Positions 25,365 through 34,623 of a DNA stretch of 64,000 nt are shown here, piece by piece. The translations under genes were made by a program, and so were the position numbers. Each line of letters starts with the position of its first letter. Positions within the stretch are counted from its first letter, which is position 1. Source of the stretch: Chloroflexi bacterium 54-19 (GTDB taxonomy: Bacteria > Chloroflexota > Chloroflexia > Chloroheliales > Chloroheliaceae); NCBI GenBank assembly GCA_001898225.1, contig MKTJ01000072.1, positions 62,001 through 126,000 on the forward strand. The letters run 5' to 3'. The notes below the pieces were generated by a model. That model did no database searches. It saw only the letters and a program-made list of their open reading frames with translations, and had not been told where the DNA came from.

Positions 25365-28300
25365 CTAATTTTTACTAATGTGAAGTTCTCTACCCTGGCG
25401 ACTTATATTTGAACGATATTGCTTGGGAGTCTGACCTATGATTGTTCTAAAAACCTTACCAAAATAAGATTGATCATCAAAACCAACCCTGGAAGCTATT
25501 GCTGCGATGGTTAAATCTGTTGATTCTAGTAAGATTTTGGCTTCTTTGATTCGATAACGGGTAAGATAGTCCCACAGTCCGATACCAAGTTCTTCGTGGA
25601 ATATTTTACCAAGTTGGTTTTTGCTTATCCCCAACTCCTGGGTGATTTCTGCAAAAGAAAGAGGCTGGTTATAGTTCTCATGGATATAAGCGATAGCCCG
25701 TTTTACTAAAAGGCTGTTAGTTTGAGATAAAAAGCCCTCTCCATCCCCAAATTTTTGTAGAATAGTAGTTGTCTCACCTGTCTCTAAAATATCTTTGCTA
25801 TGAAATAACACCCTGGGGTAATCAAGTCGCTCAATATTTTTTGTCGAAAGTAAATTTCCGGTTACAACCAGCACCGGCACATTGCGGGTAGACGGGTTCT
25901 GACGCAGCCACTCAATTACCTGGTATCCATCAACTTCAGGCATCATCAGGTCCACTATTACCAGGCTGGGAGTCAATTCCTTCAGAATGTTAATTGCTTT
26001 CCTGCCGTTCTCGGCCCGGTGCACAACGGCACCCGGTATAGCTAATTCTACCAATTGCACATAAAAGTCAAGGGACTTTATATCATCATCAATGATTAGT
26101 ACGTCTCCCCGCAATTGAGTTGGACCCAGCGCCTCCAGCATTGTAGCTAATGTTTGACCACTAAAAGGCTTTAGCAAAATATTATTCAGGCTTGTGAGTG
26201 TTCCTTCCCTGGAAATATTTCCATAGAGCATGAGCGGTAGTTCGGCCAGTTGCCTGGTAGTCCGCAAGAAATTCATGGCTAACCAGTCGGTTTCACTAAG
26301 GTTAGTACTATCCCAGGCTAAGATCGTGGGCTTCAGGTCTAGCAGCCGGGTACGGACTTCGGCAGGCCTGAGCTGGTATAGGTTCAGGTTGTCTTGCTGG
26401 CGAAGCTGTTCCATCTCGGCTGGAAATTCTGACCGGTTTGAGATATAGACCAGAGTCTGCTTATTACCTGTGGCTGAAGAAACTAACTTGCCTTTCAGAT
26501 TAGGCAATGGAAGTTGAACATGAAAGGTAGTACCCAGGCCGGGCTTGCTTTCAAACTTTATGCTACCCCGGTGCAAGGTTACCAGGTGGCTGGTGATGCT
26601 TAAGCCCAGGCCGATACCTTCCCTGGCATACTGGCTGGAAGGCTGGCCCACCATAAAGGGTTCAAAAATCAGATCTTGTTGGTCAGCCGGAATACCGATG
26701 CCTGTATCCGCCACCCAGATATGCAGGTAGGGTGCCTGGACATCGGTCCCAAGGGTAATCGCCCCTTCACGGGTAAATTTATTGGCATTTGAAAGAAGAT
26801 TAATCAAAATTTGGCGCAGCCGCACCGGGTCGGCCTGGATGAGCGGTAAGCGGGGAGGTACTTCAAATTGCCACTCTTTTGAGCTTTGCGGTAGTTCGTT
26901 ATTCAGGTCTGCTAAACTCAGAAACACTTCTTCAAGGAGTGGCCGGGGGTCAATAATCGCCGGGTAAATTTCAAGTTCATCTATTTCAGCCTGGGAGAGA
27001 TCGAGCAAATCATTGATCAGGTGGAGTAAATGGTCGGCGCTGGTGTGGATGTGGTTAAGCTCGGTGACCAAACCGGCGGGTAAGTTGTAGTTATGGGCGC
27101 CTGAATCATCAAGGATTCCCCTGGTATAGCCCATAATGATGTTAAGGGGTGTTCTAAATTCGTGGCTGACGTTTGCCAGTAACATGGTTTTAAGTTTATC
27201 GGCCTTTTCGGCTAATTTTCGGGCGGCTACGGCTTCGCTGTAGGAGTCAGCGTTGCGGATAGTGATAGCAACCTGGTCGGCCAGGAGTTGCAGGCCAAGG
27301 AGTTGTTCCCGGCTGTGCTGCATGACACTATCCCGTTGTAAATCAAGTACTCCAAAGGTTTTTCCGCCGAACCGCACCGGCAGCGCCACCCTGGTGCGCA
27401 GGGTGGGTAAGCGACTCTCCGGCCTGTAGCGCTGGCTGTTAAGCATATCCGGTACAAAAATCAGTTCATTTTTATTTAAAACCTGGCCTAAAACCCCGGC
27501 CGCACCTTCATTCAAATCAAACTGGACGGCGCTCTGCACCGCCGTGGAGGCGTCCAGGATCAGTAACCGGTCCGGCTCCGAAAGCAGGAAAAGTTCCACC
27601 CGGTCATAATTAAAACTGTCCCTGATAAGATTTACGATATGGCGGGTGAGTTCAGCCGGTTCCAGGATAGTCCCAATTTGTTCGTTGATGTTCAGACTTT
27701 TTTCTAACTGGCTTAAACGCTGATGCTCTCTTAGACGATCAACTCCGACAAGCTGATTGGGTAATTCCGCCATAGCAACCAATTTTTGGGCTGAGGCTTC
27801 GGCTACATTTTCAGAAGTAATCAGCCGCGGCTTGAAACTAAAATGGGCGGGCAGAGCCTGCCCGTTCGCTGCCCGCAAGGCCAGCTCTACCGCTTGAATA
27901 CCAAAATCAAAAGCTGATGTCTCGATGGTTGCGGTCATATTCCCCAATGTGATAGCCGCCAGGGCCTGGGGGTCACCATTGTAGCCAACCACTACGGTGT
28001 TTTCTTTTAAAAGACCAAGTTGTTGGACGGCCTGTCTGCCCGCCAGCGCCAGGGTATCTGATAAGCCAAAGATTACATCGGGAATAATTTTTTGTTGTTT
28101 TAGCTCTTTAAGAATTTTTGGATAAGCGTGGTCGTAGCGCCAGGAAGTAGGAATATGGTGTAATTGGACCGCTTGATTACCGGCAAATTTATCGAAGATG
28201 GAGGCTAATTTGGGACGGCCATCTTCGCCCATCTCGGTTTGACCCATACCGCCAATTACAACAATCGTGCCTGAATTATGGATTTGCTTTGCGACAAAAT

Positions 28301-28664
28301 CGGCCAGGGTTTGAGTTATTCTATATAGTCCGAAAGGAGCCACCATCCCGGTGTGGTTGTTCGGGCAGTTGTGTTCGCGGCAGGCATGTTGTTCGGCTAA
28401 AAAAATTATTGGTATCTCTTCAGCCTGGATACACAAGAACAACGGCTTTGGTATTTCCAAAAGGATAAGCGCGTCAAGTTCCTGGGAGAGCAGCCCCTCC
28501 ACAATCACGGTATAGTCGAGCGGTTCTACTTCGACGTTATCAATATCTACTGGTACTAATTCTATACCCAGTTCGCGGGCTCTTTGCTGAATTGCCGTAT
28601 AGGCCAGCACAAAAAATTGGTCGTCAGGGATTGATTGAACTCCGACTCTTATTGTTTGCGCCAC
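25365..28664 (-). CDS. Hybrid sensor: sugar-binding domain, GAF, kinase, receivers, AraC output
   Basis: A 1099-aa one-protein two-component system. Order: LacI/PBP1-like binding domain about 1-310 ('TIRVGVQSIPDDQF' ... 'IFGLSDTLALAGRQAV'); GAF about 325-480; HisKA with phospho-acceptor His501 (NVSHEFRTPLN); HATPase_c about 600-730 ('NANKF', 'DTGIGIP', 'GIGLGLSI'). Then a degenerate receiver about 745-850, a canonical receiver with Asp905 ('IVDLMMPEVDG'), and an AraC-type HTH about 1000-1095. No signal peptide or membrane helix is visible, so sensing is probably cytoplasmic. GTG 28664 has AAGGAG 7 bases before it; ATG 28709 upstream lacks one. It is divergent from a GH13 glucosidase whose promoter carries direct repeats suited to AraC domains. 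Confidence 0.88.
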   Translation of the reverse strand: MAQTIRVGVQSIPDDQFFVLAYTAIQQRARELGIELVPVDIDNVEVEPLDYTVIVEGLLSQELDALILLEIPKPLFLCIQAEEIPIIFLAEQHACREHNCPNNHTGMVAPFGLYRITQTLADFVAKQIHNSGTIVVIGGMGQTEMGEDGRPKLASIFDKFAGNQAVQLHHIPTSWRYDHAYPKILKELKQQKIIPDVIFGLSDTLALAGRQAVQQLGLLKENTVVVGYNGDPQALAAITLGNMTATIETSAFDFGIQAVELALRAANGQALPAHFSFKPRLITSENVAEASAQKLVAMAELPNQLVGVDRLREHQRLSQLEKSLNINEQIGTILEPAELTRHIVNLIRDSFNYDRVELFLLSEPDRLLILDASTAVQSAVQFDLNEGAAGVLGQVLNKNELIFVPDMLNSQRYRPESRLPTLRTRVALPVRFGGKTFGVLDLQRDSVMQHSREQLLGLQLLADQVAITIRNADSYSEAVAARKLAEKADKLKTMLLANVSHEFRTPLNIIMGYTRGILDDSGAHNYNLPAGLVTELNHIHTSADHLLHLINDLLDLSQAEIDELEIYPAIIDPRPLLEEVFLSLADLNNELPQSSKEWQFEVPPRLPLIQADPVRLRQILINLLSNANKFTREGAITLGTDVQAPYLHIWVADTGIGIPADQQDLIFEPFMVGQPSSQYAREGIGLGLSITSHLVTLHRGSIKFESKPGLGTTFHVQLPLPNLKGKLVSSATGNKQTLVYISNRSEFPAEMEQLRQQDNLNLYQLRPAEVRTRLLDLKPTILAWDSTNLSETDWLAMNFLRTTRQLAELPLMLYGNISREGTLTSLNNILLKPFSGQTLATMLEALGPTQLRGDVLIIDDDIKSLDFYVQLVELAIPGAVVHRAENGRKAINILKELTPSLVIVDLMMPEVDGYQVIEWLRQNPSTRNVPVLVVTGNLLSTKNIERLDYPRVLFHSKDILETGETTTILQKFGDGEGFLSQTNSLLVKRAIAYIHENYNQPLSFAEITQELGISKNQLGKIFHEELGIGLWDYLTRYRIKEAKILLESTDLTIAAIASRVGFDDQSYFGKVFRTIIGQTPKQYRSNISRQGRELHISKN

Positions 28665-28782
28665 GGAAAACTCCTTAAAGACACTCCGGAACCCCGATAA
28701 ACTTCGCACCTTAGCACTAAATTACACTCTGCCACTAATATACCACGCCCGGTATTGCTGACAATCAGGTGGGAGTAAATGT

Positions 28783-28818
28783 GTGCAAATTTACTAAAAT
28801 CAAGTGCTATTTTACTAA
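28783..28818 (+). promoter_or_regulatory. Direct-repeat operator for AraC-type activator
   Basis: Two copies of GTGCWAWTTTACTAA start at 28783 and 28804, exactly 21 bases apart (two helical turns), matching at 13 of 15 positions. The downstream copy overlaps the -35 region of the promoter at 28815-28843. This is the classical geometry for AraC-family class II activation. Confidence 0.65.
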
Positions 28819-28843
28819 TCTTACCGACAACACTTGCTAAAAT
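28815..28843 (+). promoter_or_regulatory. Promoter of the GH13 glucosidase gene
   Basis: TAAAAT at 28838-28843 (5 of 6 matches to the -10 consensus) with a poor -35 (CTAATC) 17 bases upstream, covered by the second direct repeat. A weak -35 under an activator site implies activator dependence. The leader would be about 40 bases. Confidence 0.5.
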
Positions 28844-28889
28844 TAATCCGGGCGCAACGAAAAATCAGATTAAAAACAGGAGTTGAAAG

Positions 28890-30587
28890 TTGAATTCCCT
28901 GAAATGGTGGCAAAAAGCGGTCTTTTATCAAATTTACCCGCGCAGTTTCGCCGATGGGAATAATGATGGCATCGGAGACTTTCCGGGTATAACCGCCAGG
29001 CTCGATTACCTGTGCGAGTTAGGCATTGACGCGATCTGGCTTTCACCCCACTATCCTTCACCGTTTTTGGATTGCGGTTACGACATATCTGATTATACCG
29101 GGGTCGGCCCTGAATATGGCACCCTGGAGGACTTCAAACATTTTCTTACCCAGGCCCACGATCGAAATATCCGGGTAATTCTTGATTTAGTCCTCAATCA
29201 CAGCTCAGACCAGCACCACTGGTTTACCGAATCACGCTCCAGCCTCGACAACCCCAAACGGGATTGGTATATCTGGCGTGATGGCATCAAGGCGGGCGGG
29301 CCGCCTAATAACTGGCTTTCAATTTTTGGCGGTTCTGCCTGGGAACTTGACCCCACCACCGGGCAATACTTTTACCATGCTTTCCTTAAAGAACAGCCTG
29401 ACCTCAACTGGCGTAACCCGCAGCTAAAACAGGCCATGTGGGAAGTGGTGCGGTTCTGGCTCAACCTGGGAGTAGACGGTTTCCGGCTTGACGCGGTGGC
29501 GACTATCTTTGAAGACCCCAGTTTACCCGACCACACTTACCCGGTCGCGGACTCCGGGGTTGTCCTGGCAAATGAACTGACCAAGATTGAATACGAACAA
29601 CTTATGCAATACCAGACCCATCAGCCGGGTATCCACGAGCTTTTGAAAGAATTGAGAGCCCTGGTGGACGGATATCCGGGCGACCGGGTTTTGATAGGGG
29701 AGGACGAAAATGTAATTTATCACGGCAGTGGTGATGATGAACTGCACCTGGTCTTCAATTTTCCCCTGATGGCTACCCCAAAGCTGACCCCGACCAGTAT
29801 CCGGGCCAATCAGGCTGTAAGATTAGGAGATTTGCCACCGGGAGCCTGGCCCTGTAACACCCTCGGACATCACGATATTGGCAGGCTCTGGAACCGTTAC
29901 GGCGATGGGCAACACGACGATGCCCTGGCCCGGCTGCACCTGGCCTTGTTATTAACTCTCAAAGGTACGCCGTTTATTTATAACGGTGATGAAATCGGCA
30001 TGACCGACCTTGAATTGACCGGACCCGACCAGTTACGCGACACCAGCGCCATAAATCTTTACCGGGTGATGACCGAAACACTCGGCATCGGGGCCGAAGA
30101 GGCTTTTAAGAGGGTGGCAATTTTCACCCGCGACCGCAGCCGGAGCCCTTTTCAGTGGAGTAGCGAGCCAAATAGCGGCTTCAGCCCGCCAGGCGTGCAG
30201 ACCTGGCTGCCCGTTAATCCTGACTATGCCAGGGGAGTTAATGTAGAGGCCCAGGAGAATAAACCAGACTCAATTCTTAACTTCTACAGGTGTTTGCTAA
30301 AAGTGCGTCGCACCACCCCTGCCCTGGTTGCGGGTGAATACCTGGTGCTAAACCCTGAGAGTGAAGACTATCTTGCCTTTCTGCGTTACGACTCCGCTGC
30401 ACCGCAGACTTGCCTGGTATTACTTAACTTTTCCGATCACGAGCAGAGAGTTCATTTCAAGATGCAGGGTAATAAGGAGTTGACAGTAATTTTTTCCAGC
30501 GATGCGGAAAAGGGTAAAAAAGCCATCCCGGCAGGTGAAGGGCTGACCCTGGAGCCTTTAGAGGTTTTTGTCGCCCTGGTAAGTTAA
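28890..30587 (+). CDS. GH13 alpha-glucosidase
   Basis: Glycoside hydrolase family 13 (oligo-1,6-glucosidase/alpha-glucosidase group). Catalytic nucleophile Asp201 in DGFRLDAV, acid/base Glu271 in 'LIGEDENV', transition-state Asp329 in 'LGHHDIGR' (usual N-H-D reads H-H-D here). The N-terminal (beta/alpha)8 barrel is followed by a small beta C-domain. No signal peptide, so it acts in the cytoplasm on imported alpha-glucosides. The start is TTG 28890 with ACAGGAG 7 bases upstream; no ATG fits. Its promoter carries the AraC-type direct repeats, so the divergent hybrid sensor is its probable activator. Confidence 0.88.
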   Translation: MNSLKWWQKAVFYQIYPRSFADGNNDGIGDFPGITARLDYLCELGIDAIWLSPHYPSPFLDCGYDISDYTGVGPEYGTLEDFKHFLTQAHDRNIRVILDLVLNHSSDQHHWFTESRSSLDNPKRDWYIWRDGIKAGGPPNNWLSIFGGSAWELDPTTGQYFYHAFLKEQPDLNWRNPQLKQAMWEVVRFWLNLGVDGFRLDAVATIFEDPSLPDHTYPVADSGVVLANELTKIEYEQLMQYQTHQPGIHELLKELRALVDGYPGDRVLIGEDENVIYHGSGDDELHLVFNFPLMATPKLTPTSIRANQAVRLGDLPPGAWPCNTLGHHDIGRLWNRYGDGQHDDALARLHLALLLTLKGTPFIYNGDEIGMTDLELTGPDQLRDTSAINLYRVMTETLGIGAEEAFKRVAIFTRDRSRSPFQWSSEPNSGFSPPGVQTWLPVNPDYARGVNVEAQENKPDSILNFYRCLLKVRRTTPALVAGEYLVLNPESEDYLAFLRYDSAAPQTCLVLLNFSDHEQRVHFKMQGNKELTVIFSSDAEKGKKAIPAGEGLTLEPLEVFVALVS

Positions 30588-30766
30588 AGACTAAGGGTAT
30601 GACGAACGCTGATTATGTAAAGTGAACTTAATTTGCTAAACAAGCCGGTCCTGGTTGTACCGTTATTGATTAGCTGAGCCTGTAAATGGCGATTTGATTG
30701 CTTTTAGAAAACCACAAACTACACTTTCTACAACTTAACCATTTGATGCCAAAGGAGGATTAAGAG

Positions 30767-32266
30767 ATGTTCAAGCTGAGAAGAAGCTATCACCGCTTCT
30801 GCCTGACCCTGATCCTAACAATCGCTCTCTCAGTAGCGCTGGGGGCTTGCGGTGACAACACTACCGCACCCGCCGCTTCAACCGCCGCCACTGCTACAAC
30901 GGCAGCGCCTAACGCCACTGTCGCTGCAAGTTCGACTACAGCAAGCGCTACCACGGCGTCAACCGCAGCTACAACTGCCGCAGATGCTACAGCGGCGAGT
31001 GGCCCCACCGATTACAGCAAGGTTGGTCCAGAACTGGTGGACGCTTTTGCCGGGAAGTACAAAGGAACCACAGTTACCTTTAACACGAACGGCACCAATG
31101 ACCAGCAGTTCTTAAATACCTTTAAGGACTTCCAGGACAAAACCGGTATTACCATTAAATTCGAACCACCGTCCGGGGAAGCAGGTACCGTGGTTAAGAT
31201 CCAAAGTAACACGATTGAGGATATAGTAGATATAGCGCAACCCGGTTTTGTAGCCACTTACGCCAAGAATCTGGTCGACCTTAACAAAGTTGTCAACCCC
31301 GATTGGCTAAAAGCTAATTTTGCCCAGGGCTTCCTTGATACCACCACCGTAAACGGCCCCAACGGCAAAATGCTCGGCGGCGTTTTTACCTACATAAATT
31401 TCAAGAGTTCTGTCTGGTATCCCAAAAAGGCTTTTGACGCCGCGGGGTACAAAGTCCCGACTACCTGGGCGGAACAGCAGGCGTTGATGGACCAGATTGT
31501 CAAGGATGGAGATACCCCCTGGTGTATCGGTATAAGCGCAGAGGGTGCCACCGGTTGGCCTGCTACCGACTGGATTGAAGATATAATGCTGCGGACTACT
31601 TCTCCTGAAAACTATGATAAATGGGTTAAGGGCACTTTGCCTTTCACCGACCCAATTGTCAAGAATGCTTTCCAGAAAATGTCGGACATCTGGTTCCAGG
31701 ATAAATATGTCTACGGTGGGCGCAAATCCATTGCTACAACTACTGTTGGTGACGGAGGGAACCCTATGTTTAATAATCCTCCTAAATGCTGGTTGTACAA
31801 ACAGGCCAGTTTTATCACTCAATTCTTTGAGAAGAATTTCCCGGGGCTAAAAGCGGGTGTAGATTATGACTTCTACTACCTCCCTCCGATTGACCCTCAA
31901 TATGGCAAACCGGTTTTGTTTGCGGGTGACATCTTCAGTATGTTTCATGATCGTCCAGAAGTCAGGGCAGTTTTGCAATATACTACTACCTATGATTGGA
32001 TAAAGCCTTATATTAAAGCCAGCGTCGGGACCCTTTCCCCCAACAAGAACGTGGTACTAACGGACTATAAGAGTGACCTGGACCGCAAAGCAGCCCAGAT
32101 TCTTGCAAGTTCAAACACTGTTCGGTTTGATGGCTCTGATTCTATGCCGTCGGAAGTGGGGGCGGGTTCCTTCTGGAAGGGCGTAACCGATTATGTCAGC
32201 GGCGCGTCGGACCTTGACAAGGCCCTGCAAACTATCCAGGCCGGTTGGAACAACGTCAAGAAGTAG
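30767..32266 (+). CDS. Sugar ABC transporter substrate-binding lipoprotein
   Basis: Family 1 extracellular solute-binding protein (maltose/alpha-glucoside type). Signal sequence with lipobox 'LGAC|G' at about residue 28, an Ala/Thr linker to about residue 82, then the bilobed binding domain ('FKDFQDKTGITIKFEPPSGE', 'LPPIDPQYGKPVLFAGDIF'). AAAGGAGG precedes ATG 30767. It lies between two cytoplasmic GH13 glucosidases, so alpha-glucosides are the likely cargo. No permease or ATPase genes are adjacent, so it must work with components encoded elsewhere. Confidence 0.85.
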   Translation: MFKLRRSYHRFCLTLILTIALSVALGACGDNTTAPAASTAATATTAAPNATVAASSTTASATTASTAATTAADATAASGPTDYSKVGPELVDAFAGKYKGTTVTFNTNGTNDQQFLNTFKDFQDKTGITIKFEPPSGEAGTVVKIQSNTIEDIVDIAQPGFVATYAKNLVDLNKVVNPDWLKANFAQGFLDTTTVNGPNGKMLGGVFTYINFKSSVWYPKKAFDAAGYKVPTTWAEQQALMDQIVKDGDTPWCIGISAEGATGWPATDWIEDIMLRTTSPENYDKWVKGTLPFTDPIVKNAFQKMSDIWFQDKYVYGGRKSIATTTVGDGGNPMFNNPPKCWLYKQASFITQFFEKNFPGLKAGVDYDFYYLPPIDPQYGKPVLFAGDIFSMFHDRPEVRAVLQYTTTYDWIKPYIKASVGTLSPNKNVVLTDYKSDLDRKAAQILASSNTVRFDGSDSMPSEVGAGSFWKGVTDYVSGASDLDKALQTIQAGWNNVKK

Positions 32267-32306
32267 GTGGGGCAATAAAGCACCGGAATGAATAGCCAAA
32301 CCTGAT

Positions 32307-32349
32307 AAAGCAAAACGCGTCTTCTTTTTAGACAGACGCGTTTTGCTTT
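32307..32349. terminator. 16-bp perfect hairpin, bidirectional terminator
   Basis: Arms 32307-32322 and 32334-32349 (AAAGCAAAACGCGTCT and its inverse complement) enclose an 11-base loop. The T-rich right arm (TTTTGCTTTG TTAATT) serves the + strand; the mirrored A/T content serves the minus strand. It separates two convergent genes. Confidence 0.75.
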
Positions 32350-32378
32350 GTTAATTAGCTTACGCCAATAAGAGGATT

Positions 32379-33980
32379 CTAAACCTCTATTATCAGGCCT
32401 TCATTCTCTCGCAACTCAATTTTAACCGGACCAACCGGGCCCTCACGGTCTAGATAAGTTGATAGAACAATTCGCCCTTGCTTGAATTCGTCAGGTAAGT
32501 TGAAAAACCGGGGTTGGTCGGAGAAATTAAGGATTACAAGAAAGGCCTGGTTCACCCACTTCCTGATATACCCAAAACAATTTTCGGTGCCACTGTTTAG
32601 AGCTATATAATCCCCTGAGTGTAAGGCCGGTTGCGCTTTGCGTAAACCAATCAATTCATGAACCAGTGTGAGCATTGAAGCCGGGTCGGCTTTTTCTTCC
32701 TCAACGTTTATTTGTAGATAGTCTTCCGCTACGGGCAGCCAGGGTATGGCTGCCGGCGAACAGAAACCCGCATTGAGGGTGCTGTCCCACTGCATGGGGG
32801 TGCGCGCCGGGTCGCGCCCGAAACCGGGCGAACTTTTCTCCTGGGGGTCGTGGGCTAATTCCGGTGGGATTTTAACATTGTGCATACCCAGTTCGTCCCC
32901 GTAATAAAAGGTGGGCGTACCTCGCAGGGTTAAAAGTAGCATCTGGGCCACCCTTGCCTGACCTGGACCGAGGCGGCTAACCACTCTAGGGTTGTCGTGA
33001 TTGCCCAGAACCCAGTTAGGCCAGGCGCCAACAGGCAAGGTAGCCTCATAACTATCCACCAGGTCTTTAATTTTCTCCGCCCTCCAGTCAGCCAGCAGAA
33101 TCAGCTGAAAATTGAAAGGCAAATGAATCCCGCTTAAATTATCACCATAATAGCGGACTAATTCTTTATAAGGGAGGTAAATTTCACCAATCAAGACGCG
33201 GTCCGAGTATTCCTCGGCAACCTGGCGCAACTCTTGAACTAACCGGTGTATTCCAGGCTGATTCTCGGAATAGACCCGAAAAATACGCAGATAATAAGGA
33301 GCGCCCTCTTGCCAGTCGGGATTGAGCGGGTTATCTCGCAAATTTTCATCCTTAACCAGAAAAGGCAGCACATCAATTCGAAAACCGTCTACTCCCCGGT
33401 TTAGCCAGAAACGCATCACATCATACATGGCCTGGCGAACCAGGGGATTGCGCCAATCCAGGTCGGGTTGGGTGGTATGGAATGTGTGCATGTAGTACTC
33501 GCCCAGGCCTGCGTCATACTCCCAGGCGCTACCGCCAAAATGACTCAGCCAGTTATTGGGGGGTCCTCCACCTGGAACTGGGTCACGCCAGATATACCAG
33601 CCGTGTTTGGGGTTGTCACGTGAAGAACGGGACGCCTTGAACCATTCGTGTTCATCCGAAGAATGATTGGGCACAAAGTCCAGGATTACTTTAATGCCCA
33701 GGGCATGCGCTTCCTGGACAAGGTGATCAAAAGCTGCCAGGTCGCCAAATAGCGGGTCAATATCTGTAAAATCAGAAATATCGTAACCAAAATCAACCAT
33801 AGGCGATGGGTATATCGGCGAAAGCCAGATGGCATCTACCCCTAGCCAGCTTAAATAGCCCAGTTTCTCGTGAATTCCCTGCAAGTCGCCAATTCCATCC
33901 GCGTTATTATCCTTAAAACTGCGCGGGTAGACCTGGTAAATAATACCGGTCTGCCACCAAAAAGGTTGGTACTGAGTCAT
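32379..33980 (-). CDS. GH13 alpha-glucosidase / oligo-1,6-glucosidase
   Basis: Complete GH13 enzyme of 533 aa. Nucleophile Asp203 in DGFRIDVLP, acid/base Glu266 in 'LIGEIYLP', third acid Asp329 in LGNHDNPR. The opening 'FWWQTGIIYQVYPRSFKDNN' is typical of oligo-1,6-glucosidases and trehalose-related enzymes. No signal peptide; cytoplasmic. It is a second, diverged GH13 gene next to a sugar-binding lipoprotein, converging on it. The upstream region contains a truncated LuxR gene, so its own regulation is unclear. Confidence 0.9.
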   Translation of the reverse strand: MTQYQPFWWQTGIIYQVYPRSFKDNNADGIGDLQGIHEKLGYLSWLGVDAIWLSPIYPSPMVDFGYDISDFTDIDPLFGDLAAFDHLVQEAHALGIKVILDFVPNHSSDEHEWFKASRSSRDNPKHGWYIWRDPVPGGGPPNNWLSHFGGSAWEYDAGLGEYYMHTFHTTQPDLDWRNPLVRQAMYDVMRFWLNRGVDGFRIDVLPFLVKDENLRDNPLNPDWQEGAPYYLRIFRVYSENQPGIHRLVQELRQVAEEYSDRVLIGEIYLPYKELVRYYGDNLSGIHLPFNFQLILLADWRAEKIKDLVDSYEATLPVGAWPNWVLGNHDNPRVVSRLGPGQARVAQMLLLTLRGTPTFYYGDELGMHNVKIPPELAHDPQEKSSPGFGRDPARTPMQWDSTLNAGFCSPAAIPWLPVAEDYLQINVEEEKADPASMLTLVHELIGLRKAQPALHSGDYIALNSGTENCFGYIRKWVNQAFLVILNFSDQPRFFNLPDEFKQGRIVLSTYLDREGPVGPVKIELRENEGLIIEV

Positions 33981-34027
33981 TTGCAGCTTCTCCGACTGAA
34001 ATTACATCCTTGTATGTGAACTTATAA

Positions 34028-34249
34028 CCACTACCATTTATTGAGTTTACCCTGACCGAACGCGAGCTTGATGTCTTAAAACTGGTAGCCAGGGGCGACC
34101 GTAACAAGGAAATCGCTGCCAAACTTTCTATCAGCGAAAGTACGGTAAAGAGCTATGTCACCACAATTGTGCAAAAATTTAATGTGACTGACCGGACCGA
34201 GGCCGCGATTTATGCGGTCCAGAAGGGTATCATAAAGCTGGAAGATTAA
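34028..34249 (+). pseudogene. LuxR/NarL-type HTH domain without receiver or start codon
   Basis: The open frame 34028-34249 encodes a complete GerE-type helix-turn-helix: 'FTLTERELDVLKLVARGDRN', then 'KEIAAKLSISESTVKSYVTT'. It ends normally in a stop. There is no ATG, GTG or TTG that would add an N-terminus, and a stop codon lies directly upstream. The usual receiver domain is missing, so this is the tail of a deleted response regulator. Confidence 0.7.
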
Positions 34250-34323
34250 AGGCCTTAACCCATGCGTAAGATAATCTGAACACTCAATTTACACAACCAA
34301 CTTATAAGCTACAACATGAACTG

Positions 34324-34623
34324 TTATAATTCCATATCAAGCAAAGCTGAGCTTAGGCTTTTACCGTGGGCATCGAGCGAAAGCGAACGGGTAACCCCGC
34401 CCCCCAGGGCGTCTTTCAGGACAAAATTAAACGCTCCCAGGCTCGGTATCTCGTAACGGATAACCTCACCCTGTACGATGTCACGAAACCATTCTTTGAC
34501 CCGCTCTGCCGTAACTTCTTGCCTCAGCCTGGGGTAATCCTCCATGCGGTAGGCGATCAGGGAAAGGTTGGAAATGTTGCCCTTGTCGCCGGTCCTGGAA
34601 TGGGCAATTTCTCTGAGTTTCAT
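34324..34623 (-). CDS. AtuA C-terminal-domain-like small protein
   Basis: A 99-aa protein opening 'LREIAHSRTGDKGNISNLSL', the 'H.RSGDKG' signature of the small domain that follows DUF1446 in AtuA proteins of acyclic terpene utilisation. Here it is a separate polypeptide encoded 1 base after the large AtuA gene, so the two probably form one complex. Last gene of the eight-gene minus-strand operon. The reaction of this pair is unknown. Confidence 0.75.
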   Translation of the reverse strand: MKLREIAHSRTGDKGNISNLSLIAYRMEDYPRLRQEVTAERVKEWFRDIVQGEVIRYEIPSLGAFNFVLKDALGGGVTRSLSLDAHGKSLSSALLDMEL

